This document shows positions 18,017 to 27,485 of a stretch of 64,000 nucleotides of DNA, one piece after another. Origin of the DNA: Kluyvera sp036759925 (GTDB lineage: Bacteria; Pseudomonadota; Gammaproteobacteria; Enterobacterales; Enterobacteriaceae); NCBI RefSeq assembly GCF_036759925.1, contig NZ_JAPKIB010000001.1, positions 620,001 through 684,000 on the forward strand, in the 5' to 3' direction. The translations under genes were made by a program, and so were the position numbers. The notes under the pieces were generated by a model. That model searched no databases. It was not told the DNA's origin and saw only the letters and a program-made list of their open reading frames with translations. Positions within the stretch are counted from its first letter, which is position 1, and each line of letters starts with the position of its first letter.

Positions 18017-19849
18017 TCAGAACGGGAACAAAATCGGCACCAGCACGACGCAGACAATCATCACCAGGACGGTAAACGGCACGCCGATTTTCACGAAGTC
18101 GCTAAAGCTGTACTTCCCAGGCCCCAGCACCAGCGTATTCACCGGTGAAGAGACCGGCGTCATAAACGCCGCGGACGCCGCCATCGCCACTATCATCGCA
18201 AACGGATAGGGTGATACCCCCATCGATTTCGCCGTCGCCAGCGCAATTGGTGCCATCAGCACCGCCGTGGCGGTGTTGGAGATAAACAGACCGATTGCCG
18301 CGCACATCACAAACAGACAGCCCAGCATCAGATAAGGCCCCTGCCCGCCGCCGATATCCATCAGCCCTTTCACCACCAGGTCAACCCCGCCGGTCTTTTG
18401 CAGCGCCAGCGCGAACGGCATCATGCCGACAATCAAAATAATGCTCGGCCAGTGAATAGACTTGTAGGCGCTCTGAGCGTCAATACAGCGGAATTTCCCC
18501 ATCAGCAGACAGGCAATGATCGCCGCAATCGGATTCGGGATTTCATCGGTCAGCATCAGCGCAACCATCAGCACCAGGCAGAAGATAGCGTGAGGGGCCT
18601 GGCTGTGTGCCGGTGAAGCATCGCTCACTTCCACCGGCAGATTCAGCACCACGAAGTCACGGCCGTTTTGCGCCAGCTGGCTAATCAGCTTCCAGTTGCC
18701 CACCACCAGCACGATATCGCCCAACTGCAGCGGTTCATCCACCACCGAGCCGTCCAGCGCCTCGCCGTCGCGCTTCATGCCAACCACGTTGAGGCCATAG
18801 CGGGTACGAAAGCCCATTTCACGCACGCTTTTGCCAAGCAGTTCAGATTCCGGGATCAGCGACACCTCCGCCATCCCCACGTCCAGCGCCTGGTCGGAGA
18901 AGTATTCACCGCGCAGTACCATCGGCTCCAGCATCTGCTCACTGCAGAACTGGCGCAGGTCAATTTCCGCCGCCGACATATCGATCAGCAACACATCGCG
19001 GGCGCGGAATTCCGACACCCCGTTCACGTTCACAATCACCCGACGGAAACGACGCCAGCGCTCAACGCCGATAATGTTAGCGCCGTAACGTTCACGCAGC
19101 TTCATGTCGTCCAGACGCTGACCAATCATCGGCGAGCCGGGGCGAATCGCCAGACGACGGGCACGCCCGGTAAGGTGATAATCGCGGATAAGGTCACGGA
19201 AGGTGCTGCGTTTGCGGCCATCGCGCGACGTATTACCGTCATCGCCTTTCAGCATAAAACGCATCACCAGCATGTAGAAGATGCCAAGTACCAGCACCAC
19301 AAGGCCAATCGGCGTCACGCTGAAGAAACTAAATCCTTCCAGCCCTTCGCGAATAAGCTCACTGTTAATCACCAGATTTGGCGGCGTGGCGACCAGCGTC
19401 ATCATGCCGCTGATAAGCCCGGCAAAACTGAGCGGCATCATCAGGCGTGAAGGCGAAATATTCATGCGCGCAGAGACGCTGAGCACCACCGGAATGAAGA
19501 TGGCCACGACCCCGGTGGAGCTCATAAACGCCCCCAGTCCGGCGACCGTCAGCATCAGGAAAACCAGCATTTTGGTTTCGCTGCTTCCTGCGGCCTGCAC
19601 CAGCCAGGAGCCCATGTTGGTTGCTACGCCGGTTCGCACCAGGCCATCGCCGATGATAAACAGCGCGGCAATCAGAATAACGTTAGGATCGCTAAAACCG
19701 GAAAACGCTTCGCTGAGCGTCAATGTACCGCTGAGAACAAAAGCGACAATAATGCCCAAAGCGATCGCATCCATGCGTACTTTGCCGGTGGCAAAAAGGA
19801 CAACCGCAATCGCTAACAGACAGAGCACCCAAATCAGTTCACCGTTCAC
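18017..19849 (-). CDS. yfbS: SLC13-type anion transporter with two RCK_C domains
   Basis: Inner-membrane permease of the DASS/CitMHS group, 610 residues, matching E. coli YfbS along its length. The order is an N-terminal membrane block (about 1-200), two TrkA-C (RCK_C) domains (about 215-390), and a C-terminal membrane block ending with SNTATAVLMAPIAL and SPVNTLVLGPGKY, motifs of the family. The substrate is unknown. The start is GTG, preceded by AAGGAAG. It is a single-gene unit convergent with yfbR. Confidence 0.93.
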   Translation of the reverse strand: MNGELIWVLCLLAIAVVLFATGKVRMDAIALGIIVAFVLSGTLTLSEAFSGFSDPNVILIAALFIIGDGLVRTGVATNMGSWLVQAAGSSETKMLVFLMLTVAGLGAFMSSTGVVAIFIPVVLSVSARMNISPSRLMMPLSFAGLISGMMTLVATPPNLVINSELIREGLEGFSFFSVTPIGLVVLVLGIFYMLVMRFMLKGDDGNTSRDGRKRSTFRDLIRDYHLTGRARRLAIRPGSPMIGQRLDDMKLRERYGANIIGVERWRRFRRVIVNVNGVSEFRARDVLLIDMSAAEIDLRQFCSEQMLEPMVLRGEYFSDQALDVGMAEVSLIPESELLGKSVREMGFRTRYGLNVVGMKRDGEALDGSVVDEPLQLGDIVLVVGNWKLISQLAQNGRDFVVLNLPVEVSDASPAHSQAPHAIFCLVLMVALMLTDEIPNPIAAIIACLLMGKFRCIDAQSAYKSIHWPSIILIVGMMPFALALQKTGGVDLVVKGLMDIGGGQGPYLMLGCLFVMCAAIGLFISNTATAVLMAPIALATAKSMGVSPYPFAMIVAMAASAAFMTPVSSPVNTLVLGPGKYSFSDFVKIGVPFTVLVMIVCVVLVPILFPF

Positions 19850-19912
19850 AACACTTCCTTGTCATCAGATAAGCGGTAAGGACTTCAACTAAAGGTATTC
19901 ACCATAGTGACA

Positions 19913-19938
19913 GAAAAAAGCCCCAACGGTGTGGGGCT
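19913..19938 (-). terminator. rho-independent terminator after yfbT
   Basis: Stem AGCCCCA / TGGGGCT followed on the minus strand by TTTTTTC, 12 bp past the yfbT stop. Confidence 0.85.
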
Positions 19939-19949
19939 AAATCATAAGA

Positions 19950-20621
19950 TCAGGCATTCTGCGTGACGTTGACCGTGCCATCCGGCAACTTCTCAACGCG
20001 AAGCGCCGAGAGCGTGGAGAGCACAAAATCAACCTCAAGCAGTTCCGGCGTTTCCGGCGGTACGTTAACGGCAGCCACGTGACAGCCTGCCGCGAGGCCA
20101 GACTGCACGCCCGCGGGCGCATCTTCCACCACCAGACATGCCTGCGGTGGTAGCGCCAACTGTTCAGCCCCCAGCAGATAAGCATCTGGCTGCGGTTTAC
20201 CGCGCTTCACCTGTTCGGCGGTCACAAAGGCGTTCGGCTGCGGAAGCCCGGCCGCGCGGTGGCGCGCATAGGCCACCGGAATCGACCCCGAAGTCACAAT
20301 CGCCCACGGAATCGCGTTGGCCTCCAGATGCTCCAGCAGTTCAACGGCCCCCGGCAGCGCGCGGATACCGTTAAGATCTCCCGCTTCTATCTGCTCCAGC
20401 CGTAAGAACTCCGCCTGAATTTCCGCTTCCGATTTACCCGGCATAAAGTGGCGCAGCGTAGTGATAGCCTGTTTGCCGTGGATGTAGTCCAGCACCGCTT
20501 CCGGATCAACGCCGTAGCTGTCGGCCCAGAAGCGCCAGGAGCGTTCAATCACCGCCAGTGAGTCCACCAGCGTGCCGTCTAAATCAAAGAGGAAACCTCG
20601 ACACTGCACGGTAGCCTCCAT
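19950..20621 (-). CDS. yfbT: HAD sugar phosphatase YfbT (HxpA)
   Basis: HAD-superfamily hydrolase of 223 residues that dephosphorylates sugar phosphates in E. coli. Motif I is FDLDGTLVDS (residues 11-20, nucleophile Asp), motif II is VTSGS, the motif III lysine lies in KRGKPQPDAY, and motif IV is VVEDAPAGV. The start ATG overlaps the yfbU stop by one base (TGATG), so it is translated with yfbU. Its C-terminal 10 residues differ from E. coli. Confidence 0.94.
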   Translation of the reverse strand: MEATVQCRGFLFDLDGTLVDSLAVIERSWRFWADSYGVDPEAVLDYIHGKQAITTLRHFMPGKSEAEIQAEFLRLEQIEAGDLNGIRALPGAVELLEHLEANAIPWAIVTSGSIPVAYARHRAAGLPQPNAFVTAEQVKRGKPQPDAYLLGAEQLALPPQACLVVEDAPAGVQSGLAAGCHVAAVNVPPETPELLEVDFVLSTLSALRVEKLPDGTVNVTQNA

Positions 20622-21115
20622 CAGGCGTTAATGATTTGGTTAATTTCGTTGCTGCTCAGGTGATACTGACGCGGACAGCCGTGCCAGACGTTCAGCATGC
20701 GCTGGTATTTGTCCCACATTGGGGTTTGCGCGTTAAAACCGTGAGTACCGGCATCAAAGTGGGTGTAGCGACCTTCAATGTTGACCATAAAGCGGACGTA
20801 ACCAAGGAAGCGCGCTTCGGTAGCGGCATCAAAGCCGAGGAAGGTGACGCGGCGTTCGTCGATAGTGTTAGCGTCTTTCAGGTTAGTCCAGGAGACGTGC
20901 AGCGCGTGGTACATCTCCATGATGTCGATAACAATACGGCAGGTCTCTTCTTTGAGTTCCCCAAATTCCCTGTCCAGTTCACGCATCTGTAAACCATAAC
21001 CCCGTTCGATGATGGTTTGCAGGCGGCGGTAGCGCTCAGCGTTGTCGGGATCAAGCATGGTCATCATTTTGTATTGGTTAGACAAAATCAGACGTTGAGC
21101 ATGGGTCATTTCCAT
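20621..21115 (-). CDS. yfbU: YfbU family protein
   Basis: 164-residue cytoplasmic protein almost identical to E. coli YfbU (UPF0304); the biochemical role is not established. I take the ATG at 21115 (MEMTHAQRLILSNQY), which has an AGGAG ribosome site 7-11 nt upstream and matches E. coli. A longer frame from 21196 runs through the upstream hairpin and is unlikely. It is translationally coupled to yfbT. Confidence 0.93.
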   Translation of the reverse strand: MEMTHAQRLILSNQYKMMTMLDPDNAERYRRLQTIIERGYGLQMRELDREFGELKEETCRIVIDIMEMYHALHVSWTNLKDANTIDERRVTFLGFDAATEARFLGYVRFMVNIEGRYTHFDAGTHGFNAQTPMWDKYQRMLNVWHGCPRQYHLSSNEINQIINA

Positions 21116-21143
21116 TTTTCGACTCCTGTTGCGCTTTGCAGCA

Positions 21144-21169
21144 TAAAAAAAGACACAATGATTGTGTCT
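21144..21169 (-). terminator. terminator between yfbV and yfbU
   Basis: Palindrome AGACACAAT-N-ATTGTGTCT followed on the minus strand by a run of six or seven T. It should end yfbV transcription, leaving yfbUT with its own promoter; it may be partial. Confidence 0.75.
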
Positions 21170-21196
21170 TCTTTTATATGCGTTTTTCGCCCTCAA

Positions 21197-21652
21197 TTAC
21201 AAATCATCGAGGAAAGTTTTATCCAGTTGTTTGAAGGCGCGCTTAAGCGTGTCAGCCAACGCCTGGTAATCCGGCTTGCCTTCGACCGGTGCCAGCGCCT
21301 GCCCTGACTCCTGCAATTTACCGCGCACTTCATAAAACCACTGCAATATAGAAGGGGGTAACGGCGTCACCGAACGTTTACCCAGCCACCATAGCCCCTG
21401 CATTGGCAGGCTCAGCGCAAACAGCGCGGTAGCAACCGCGGGGCCAAGTTGGCCGCCAAGTGCGATTTGCCAGCACAGCGTAAAGATGGCCAGCGGCGGC
21501 ATCAGACGGATGGCGTGACGCGTTGCACGGATCACGCGGTTTTCAACAAACACCGGTGCGAGCCGTTTTTCCAGCGGCCACGTCTTTGCATAAAACTGCC
21601 CCCGGCTAAACAAACTGAAGAAACTGACCGGGCGTTGTTCGGGTGTCGACAT
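21197..21652 (-). CDS. yfbV: membrane protein YfbV (UPF0208)
   Basis: 151-residue inner-membrane protein with two hydrophobic helices (about residues 45-65 and 68-92), close to E. coli YfbV. In E. coli it has been implicated in insulating the Ter chromosome macrodomain, but the mechanism is unclear. It is divergent from ackA, as in E. coli. Confidence 0.93.
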   Translation of the reverse strand: MSTPEQRPVSFFSLFSRGQFYAKTWPLEKRLAPVFVENRVIRATRHAIRLMPPLAIFTLCWQIALGGQLGPAVATALFALSLPMQGLWWLGKRSVTPLPPSILQWFYEVRGKLQESGQALAPVEGKPDYQALADTLKRAFKQLDKTFLDDL

Positions 21653-21988
21653 GGCTTACCTCAACTTCACATATAAAAATTAAAATTTTTTTTAAAACAA
21701 CAACTGAGTATGACATCGTTCAAAAAATTTTGGCATAGACCCTGCAATCGGGTATTCTGTGCCAGCTTGGGATAACGCGATTCTATACGCTCCAGCACTT
21801 CAAATTATCGCATATTCTGCCATTGGCGGAAAATTATGCAAAATGACTTAGAATCAATATGTATTTCTTAGATCATGCCTGAAAAGTGTCTCGGGCATGA
21901 TGTTAATCATAAATGTCGGTGTCATCCTGCGCTACGCTTTATGACTCATTGACGTTTTTTTAGCCACGTATCATAAATAGGTACTTCC
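21653..21988. promoter_or_regulatory. ackA/yfbV divergent control region
   Basis: 336 bp without a gene. On the plus strand TTGGCA (21730-21735) and TATTCT (21753-21758) are spaced by exactly 17 bp, a good sigma70 promoter giving an ackA leader of about 224 nt. The leader contains an inverted repeat ATCATGCC / GGCATGAT (21872-21901). yfbV transcription must also begin here. Confidence 0.6.
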
Positions 21989-23191
21989 ATGTCGAGTAAG
22001 TTAGTACTGGTTCTGAACTGCGGTAGCTCCTCCCTGAAATTTGCCATCATTGATGCAGTTAACGGTGAAGAATACCTCTCTGGTTTAGCCGAGTGTTTCC
22101 ATCTTCCAGAAGCACGTATCAAGTGGAAAATGGATGGCGGTAAACAAGAGGCCGCTTTAGGTGCAGGCGCCGCTCACAGTGAAGCGCTGAACTTCATCGT
22201 TAATACTATTCTGGCACAAAAACCAGAACTGTCCGCTCAGCTGACCGCTATCGGCCACCGTATCGTACACGGCGGCGAGAAGTACACTAGCTCCGTGGTG
22301 ATCGACGAATCCGTCATCCAGGGCATCAAAGACTCTGCGTCCTTCGCACCGTTGCACAACCCGGCTCACCTGATCGGTATCGCTGAAGCGCTGAAATCCT
22401 TCCCTAACCTGAAAGACAAGAACGTTGCCGTATTCGACACCGCGTTCCATCAGACCATGCCGGAAGAATCTTACCTTTATGCTCTGCCATACAGCCTGTA
22501 CAAAGAGCACGGCATCCGTCGTTACGGCGCACACGGCACCAGCCACTTCTATGTGACTCAGGAAGCCGCTAAAGCGCTGAACAAGCCGGTTGAAGAACTG
22601 AACATCATCACTTGCCACCTGGGCAACGGTGGTTCCGTTTCTGCAATCCGCAACGGCGTGTGCGTAGATACTTCTATGGGTCTGACCCCGCTGGAAGGCC
22701 TGGTAATGGGTACTCGCTCTGGCGACATCGACCCAGCCATCATTTTCCATCTGCATGACACTCTGGGCATGAGCATCGACCAGATCAACAAGATGCTGAC
22801 CAAAGAGTCTGGCCTGCTGGGTCTGACCGAAGTGACCAGCGACTGCCGTTATGTAGAAGATAACTACAAAGAAAAAGCTGACGCTAAACGTGCAATGGAC
22901 GTTTACTGCCACCGCCTGGCGAAATACATCGGCTCCTACGCTGCGCTGATGGAAGGCCGTCTGGACGCGGTTATCTTCACCGGTGGTATCGGTGAAAACG
23001 CGGCAATGGTTCGTGAACTGTCCCTGGGCAAACTGGGCGTTATGGGCTTCGAAGTTGATCACGAACGCAACCTGGCTGCCCGTTTCGGCAAGTCTGGCTT
23101 CATCAACAAAGAAGGCACCCGTCCTGCCATCGTTATCCCGACCAACGAAGAACTGGTCATCGCACAAGACGCGAGCCGTCTGACTGCCTAA
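21989..23191 (+). CDS. ackA: acetate kinase
   Basis: Converts acetyl-phosphate and ADP to acetate and ATP, the substrate-level phosphorylation step of the Pta-AckA overflow route; 400 residues as in E. coli. It has the ASKHA-fold phosphate loop NCGSSSLKF at residues 10-18, the catalytic region YGAHGTSHFYV, the HLGNGGSVSAI loop and IFTGGIGENAA. It is the first gene of ackA-pta. Codon use is strongly biased toward preferred codons, consistent with high expression. Confidence 0.98.
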   Translation: MSSKLVLVLNCGSSSLKFAIIDAVNGEEYLSGLAECFHLPEARIKWKMDGGKQEAALGAGAAHSEALNFIVNTILAQKPELSAQLTAIGHRIVHGGEKYTSSVVIDESVIQGIKDSASFAPLHNPAHLIGIAEALKSFPNLKDKNVAVFDTAFHQTMPEESYLYALPYSLYKEHGIRRYGAHGTSHFYVTQEAAKALNKPVEELNIITCHLGNGGSVSAIRNGVCVDTSMGLTPLEGLVMGTRSGDIDPAIIFHLHDTLGMSIDQINKMLTKESGLLGLTEVTSDCRYVEDNYKEKADAKRAMDVYCHRLAKYIGSYAALMEGRLDAVIFTGGIGENAAMVRELSLGKLGVMGFEVDHERNLAARFGKSGFINKEGTRPAIVIPTNEELVIAQDASRLTA

Positions 23192-23196
23192 TATCA

Positions 23197-23226
23197 CACC
23201 GCCAGCCTAGCTGGCGGTGCTGTTTT
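23197..23226 (+). terminator. hairpin between ackA and pta
   Basis: Stem CACCGCCAGC / GCTGGCGGTG with a CTA loop, then CTGTTTT, 5 nt after the ackA stop. The T-run is short, so partial termination or 3'-end protection that raises ackA over pta is plausible. Confidence 0.6.
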
Positions 23227-23267
23227 GTATCCCGCCTGAAACTGGCGGTAACGAAAGAGGATAAACC

Positions 23268-25412
23268 GTGTCCCGTATTATTATGCTGATCCCTACCGGA
23301 ACCAGCGTCGGCCTGACCAGCGTCAGCCTTGGCGTTATCCGTGCTATGGAACGCAAAGGCGTTCGTCTGAGCGTCTTTAAGCCAATCGCTCAGCCACGCA
23401 CCGGTGGCGATGCGCCTGACCAGACTACCACTATCGTTCGCGCTAACTCATCTACCACAACGGCCGCTGAGCCGATGAAGATGAGCCACGTAGAAGCCCT
23501 GCTCTCCAGCAATCAGAAAGATGTGCTGATGGAAGAGATCATCGCTAACTACCACGCGAACACCAAAGATGCTGAAGTGGTTCTGGTTGAAGGCCTGGTC
23601 CCGACCCGTAAGCACCAGTTTGCTCAGTCTCTGAACTACGAAATCGCGAAAACGCTGAACGCGGAAATCGTCTTCGTTATGTCTCAGGGTACCGACACCC
23701 CAGAGCAGCTGAACGAGCGTATTGAACTGACTCGTAACAGCTTCGGCGGCGCGAAAAACACCAACATTACCGGCGTTATCGTTAACAAACTGAACGCGCC
23801 GGTTGATGAACAGGGCCGTACTCGCCCAGACCTGTCTGAGATCTTCGACGATTCTTCCAAAGCGAAAGTCGTTAAAATCGATGCCGACCAGCTGAAAACC
23901 TCCAGCACCCTGCCTATTCTCGGCGCGGTACCGTGGAGCTTCGATCTGATCGCCACTCGTGCTATCGATATGGCGCATCACCTGAATGCGACCGTGATCA
24001 ACGAAGGCGACATCAACACTCGCCGCGTGAAATCCGTCACCTTCTGCGCACGTAGCATCCCGCACATGCTGGAGCACTTCCGTGCAGGTTCCCTGCTGGT
24101 CACTTCCGCAGACCGTCCTGACGTTCTGGTTGCTGCGTGCCTCGCCGCAATGAACGGCGTAGAGATCGGTGCCCTGCTGCTGACCGGCGGCTACGAAATG
24201 GACGCGCGCATCACTAAGCTGTGCGAACGTGCATTCGAAACCGGCCTGCCGGTATTCATGGTGAACACCAACACCTGGCAGACCTCTCTGAGCCTGCAGA
24301 GCTTCAACCTGGAAGTTCCAGTTGATGACCGCGAGCGCATCGAGAAAGTTCAGGAATACGTGGCGAACTTCATCAATCCAGAGTGGATCGACTCCCTGAC
24401 TGCGACTTCTGAACACAGCCGTCGTCTGTCTCCACCTGCGTTCCGCTACCAGCTGACCGAGCTGGCACGTAAAGCCGGCAAACGCGTCGTTCTGCCAGAA
24501 GGCGACGAACCACGTACCGTTAAAGCGGCGGCGATCTGTGCTGAACGTGGTATTGCGACCTGCGTGCTGCTGGGTAACCCAGACGAGATCACCCGTGTTG
24601 CTGCGTCTCAGGGCGTTGAACTGGGCGCTGGCGTTGAAATCGTTGACCCAGAAGTGGTTCGCGAAAGCTACGTGGCTCGCCTGGTCGAACTGCGTAAGAA
24701 CAAAGGCATGACCGAAACCGTTGCCCGCGAACAGCTGGAAGACAACGTGGTTCTCGGTACCCTGATGCTGGAACAGGACGACGTTGACGGTCTGGTTTCC
24801 GGTGCGGTTCACACCACTGCGAACACCATTCGTCCACCGCTGCAGTTGATTAAAACTGCACCGGGCAGCTCTCTGGTGTCCTCCGTGTTCTTCATGCTGC
24901 TGCCAGAACAGGTTTATGTTTACGGCGACTGCGCGATTAACCCGGATCCAACAGCAGAGCAGCTGGCAGAAATCGCGATTCAGTCCGCTGATTCCGCGAT
25001 TGCCTTCGGTATCGAACCACGCGTTGCGATGCTCTCCTACTCCACCGGTACCTCTGGTGCAGGTAGTGACGTAGAGAAAGTGCGTGAAGCCACTCGTCTG
25101 GCGCAGGAAAAACGTCCTGACCTGATGATTGACGGCCCACTGCAGTACGATGCTGCGGTAATGGCTGACGTAGCGAAATCCAAAGCACCGAACTCTCCGG
25201 TTGCAGGTCGCGCTACCGTGTTCATCTTCCCGGATCTGAACACCGGTAACACCACCTACAAAGCGGTACAGCGTTCTGCCGACCTGATCTCCATCGGGCC
25301 GATGCTGCAGGGTATGCGCAAGCCGGTGAACGACCTGTCTCGTGGCGCGCTGGTAGACGATATCGTCTACACCATCGCTCTGACCGCGATCCAGTCTTCA
25401 CAGCAGCAGTAA
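23268..25412 (+). CDS. pta: phosphate acetyltransferase
   Basis: Interconverts acetyl-CoA and acetyl-phosphate; 714 residues, the long enterobacterial form. The N-terminal P-loop-like dethiobiotin-synthetase domain (about 1-220) is followed by a DRTGG regulatory domain (about 225-340) and the C-terminal catalytic PTA_PTB domain (about 390-710, with SYSTGTSGAG and DGPLQYDAA). The start is GTG with AAGAGG upstream, as in E. coli. It acts with ackA in acetate excretion and sets the acetyl-phosphate pool. Confidence 0.98.
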   Translation: MSRIIMLIPTGTSVGLTSVSLGVIRAMERKGVRLSVFKPIAQPRTGGDAPDQTTTIVRANSSTTTAAEPMKMSHVEALLSSNQKDVLMEEIIANYHANTKDAEVVLVEGLVPTRKHQFAQSLNYEIAKTLNAEIVFVMSQGTDTPEQLNERIELTRNSFGGAKNTNITGVIVNKLNAPVDEQGRTRPDLSEIFDDSSKAKVVKIDADQLKTSSTLPILGAVPWSFDLIATRAIDMAHHLNATVINEGDINTRRVKSVTFCARSIPHMLEHFRAGSLLVTSADRPDVLVAACLAAMNGVEIGALLLTGGYEMDARITKLCERAFETGLPVFMVNTNTWQTSLSLQSFNLEVPVDDRERIEKVQEYVANFINPEWIDSLTATSEHSRRLSPPAFRYQLTELARKAGKRVVLPEGDEPRTVKAAAICAERGIATCVLLGNPDEITRVAASQGVELGAGVEIVDPEVVRESYVARLVELRKNKGMTETVAREQLEDNVVLGTLMLEQDDVDGLVSGAVHTTANTIRPPLQLIKTAPGSSLVSSVFFMLLPEQVYVYGDCAINPDPTAEQLAEIAIQSADSAIAFGIEPRVAMLSYSTGTSGAGSDVEKVREATRLAQEKRPDLMIDGPLQYDAAVMADVAKSKAPNSPVAGRATVFIFPDLNTGNTTYKAVQRSADLISIGPMLQGMRKPVNDLSRGALVDDIVYTIALTAIQSSQQQ

Positions 25413-25420
25413 TCCTTAGG

Positions 25421-25438
25421 CCACCCGTTCGCGGGTGG
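25421..25438 (+). other. UUCG-loop hairpin after pta
   Basis: CCACCCG-TTCG-CGGGTGG begins 8 nt past the pta stop. The UUCG tetraloop makes it very stable. There is no strong T-run, so it probably protects the 3' end ahead of the true terminator at 25448. Confidence 0.6.
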
Positions 25439-25447
25439 TTTAAAGGC

Positions 25448-25486
25448 AAAAAAAATCCGGAGACGGGAAACCGCTCCGGATTTTTT
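25448..25486. terminator. bidirectional terminator between pta and yfcD
   Basis: Stem AAAAATCCGGAG / CTCCGGATTTTT with A/T runs on both sides, placed between convergent pta and yfcD. It works in either direction. Confidence 0.9.
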
Positions 25487-25507
25487 GTATCTGGTGTTTA
25501 GCCGCGC

Positions 25508-26053
25508 TTATTCCGCTTCTTCTTCAACGTGAGCTTCGTTGTTAGCATTGCGGGTCATCCACAGCGCCAGCGCCTTCAGCGAGTCGTCGGTAAACTCATC
25601 GCAGCGCGCGGTGATCTCTTCCGGCGTCATCCAGCGAACTTCGCTCACTTCTTCTTCCTGTAGCGCAAACGGCCCGTGAGAAACGCAGCTGAACAGGCTT
25701 CCCCAGACGCGACAGTGCTTATCTTCAAAGTAGAACTGCCCGTGATCGGCAAACGGTACGCCAGCAATACCCAACTCTTCTTCCGCTTCGCGGCGAGCAG
25801 ACTCCAGTAGCGGTTCATCAGCCTGAACGACACCCCCAGCGGTGGCGTCCAGCATACCCGGCTGGTAATCTTTCGTCTCCGTACGGCGCTGTACCAGAAT
25901 TTTCCCCATTCCGTCGTGGACGACGATATAGGTTGCCCGGTGCCGCAGACACTGCGCGCGCATCTGCTCACGGCTCGCTTGCGCGATGACCTCATTGTCT
26001 TCATTGACAATATCGACCCATTCCGTGCTTGCCAAATGATTCTGCTCGACCAT
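25508..26053 (-). CDS. yfcD: Nudix hydrolase YfcD
   Basis: 181-residue Nudix protein close to E. coli YfcD and related to isopentenyl-diphosphate isomerase-like hydrolases; the substrate is unknown. The Nudix box runs from GGVVQADEPLLESARREAEE to ELGI (about residues 72-95), with the metal-binding glutamates present. The C-terminus is acidic. In K-12 a transporter gene, yfcC, separates it from pta; that gene is absent here. Confidence 0.93.
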   Translation of the reverse strand: MVEQNHLASTEWVDIVNEDNEVIAQASREQMRAQCLRHRATYIVVHDGMGKILVQRRTETKDYQPGMLDATAGGVVQADEPLLESARREAEEELGIAGVPFADHGQFYFEDKHCRVWGSLFSCVSHGPFALQEEEVSEVRWMTPEEITARCDEFTDDSLKALALWMTRNANNEAHVEEEAE

Positions 26054-26109
26054 CCGTAAACCTTAAATTGAAAGCGCTCTTACGGCGCGTTTTATGATTG
26101 ATGGGTAAC

Positions 26110-26661
26110 TTACGGGTTAATGGCAACCTCTGCAATAACCTGTTGATCATTGAGTGCGAAAACCTGCAGCCTACCCTCGTCAAGCATCCCATAGCTTGCG
26201 GCAAAACCGCCTTTAGGAATGCTAACCGAACCGGGATTAAATAAGAATATATCGCCGCGTTTTTCTGCCACCGGCAGGTGCGTATGGCCGTAAATCAGCA
26301 CGTCTCCTGCCGACAGCGGCGGGAGATTATCAGGATGATAAAGATGGCCGTGGGTCAGAAACAGGCGCTGCGAATCGGTGAGCACCTGCTGCCAGGACGC
26401 GGTGATGGGAAACGAAAGCAGCATCTGGTCAACTTCGCTATCGCAGTTGCCACGCACCGCAATAATGCGATCGGCGATGGTGTTCAGCCGCTCTGCCACC
26501 TGCGCCGGGGCGTAACCTTCCGGCAACGCATTACGCGGCCCGTGGTTGAGTACATCACCCAGAATAACCAGCCAGCGAGCGCCGCTCTCAGCAAACCGCG
26601 CCAGCACGCGTTCGGTAGCCGGTAGCGAGCCGTGAATATCCGATGCAAACATCAGTTTCAT
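26110..26661 (-). CDS. yfcE: metallo-phosphodiesterase YfcE
   Basis: 183-residue calcineurin-like phosphodiesterase of the MJ0936/YfcE group. The E. coli enzyme hydrolyses model phosphodiesters with a two-metal centre; its natural substrate is unsettled. Metal-binding motifs appear in order: SDIHG, GDVLNHGP, GNCD, THGH, GHTH. It is followed by yfcD after 56 bp. Confidence 0.94.
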   Translation of the reverse strand: MKLMFASDIHGSLPATERVLARFAESGARWLVILGDVLNHGPRNALPEGYAPAQVAERLNTIADRIIAVRGNCDSEVDQMLLSFPITASWQQVLTDSQRLFLTHGHLYHPDNLPPLSAGDVLIYGHTHLPVAEKRGDIFLFNPGSVSIPKGGFAASYGMLDEGRLQVFALNDQQVIAEVAINP

Positions 26662-26716
26662 GAATCAATTCCCCACAATGATAACCTTGCCATCATAATG
26701 GATTTCCACACTTTTT

Positions 26717-27361
26717 TCAGCCTGTGCGTTTTGCCGAAAGTGCAACATAGCGCTGCACAGAAGCTCGCTGCCACTGGAATGTGGCGTAGTCGGCGAGGCG
26801 TTCTGGAACGTCATCGCCGTTCAGCACCAGGCGGTTAAGCATTAGCGCCAGGTCTGTATCGGCAAGACACCACTCACCAAACAAATTAGGCCGACCGTCG
26901 GCCAGTAATGCACTGGCAGTGTCAAACAGTTTAGCCGCGCTTTTGCGCCCTGCTTCGGTCAAAGGTGCTTTTTTCTCTCCGGCGAAAATGACCGCCGTGG
27001 ATCGCTCTTCGCGAATGGGCATCAGGTCGCTGCGTAACCACGCCTGAATCTGCCGCGCACGGGCACGTTTTTGCAGGTCGTGAGGGTACAAACGCTCCCA
27101 CTCCGGCGGTGCAAAACGTTCATCAAGGTATTCGGTTATGGCGGAAGATTCGCTGAGCTCAAAGCCATCAACATCCAGCAGCGGCACGCGACGGGTAGCA
27201 GAGTAACCGCGCCAGCCCGGCTGGAGGTGTTCGCCAAGGCCGAGATTGACGGTTTTGAGGGTAAACGGCAGCCCCTTTTCCTGCAGGGCAACGTAGACGG
27301 ACATCACGTAAGGCGAGAAAAAATCGGAATCAGACCAAAGCGTTATCACAGGCTGGCTCAT
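26717..27361 (-). CDS. yfcF: glutathione S-transferase YfcF
   Basis: 214-residue GST with an N-terminal thioredoxin-like domain (LWSDSDFFSPYVMSVYVALQ) holding the SPY element, the ESSAITEYL glutathione-contact motif, and an all-helical C-terminal domain. E. coli YfcF has glutathione-transferase and peroxidase activity. The ATG at 27361 has GAGGA upstream and matches E. coli. A longer frame from 27547 runs into the neighbouring gene and is rejected. Confidence 0.94.
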   Translation of the reverse strand: MSQPVITLWSDSDFFSPYVMSVYVALQEKGLPFTLKTVNLGLGEHLQPGWRGYSATRRVPLLDVDGFELSESSAITEYLDERFAPPEWERLYPHDLQKRARARQIQAWLRSDLMPIREERSTAVIFAGEKKAPLTEAGRKSAAKLFDTASALLADGRPNLFGEWCLADTDLALMLNRLVLNGDDVPERLADYATFQWQRASVQRYVALSAKRTG

Positions 27362-27485
27362 AGCGTCCTCAATCACGGGCAGGAGATGCACGAACGATGG
27401 ACGCAGAACGCGTCCACCCAATATGCTGTCAACATAGCCTGTCTGGCGGGCGATGTCACTTGCCCGCAACATGAGGATTTTGCAA

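Noticed and set aside
23448..24812. 454-residue minus-strand frame
   Set aside because: Antisense to pta, which is full length and certain.
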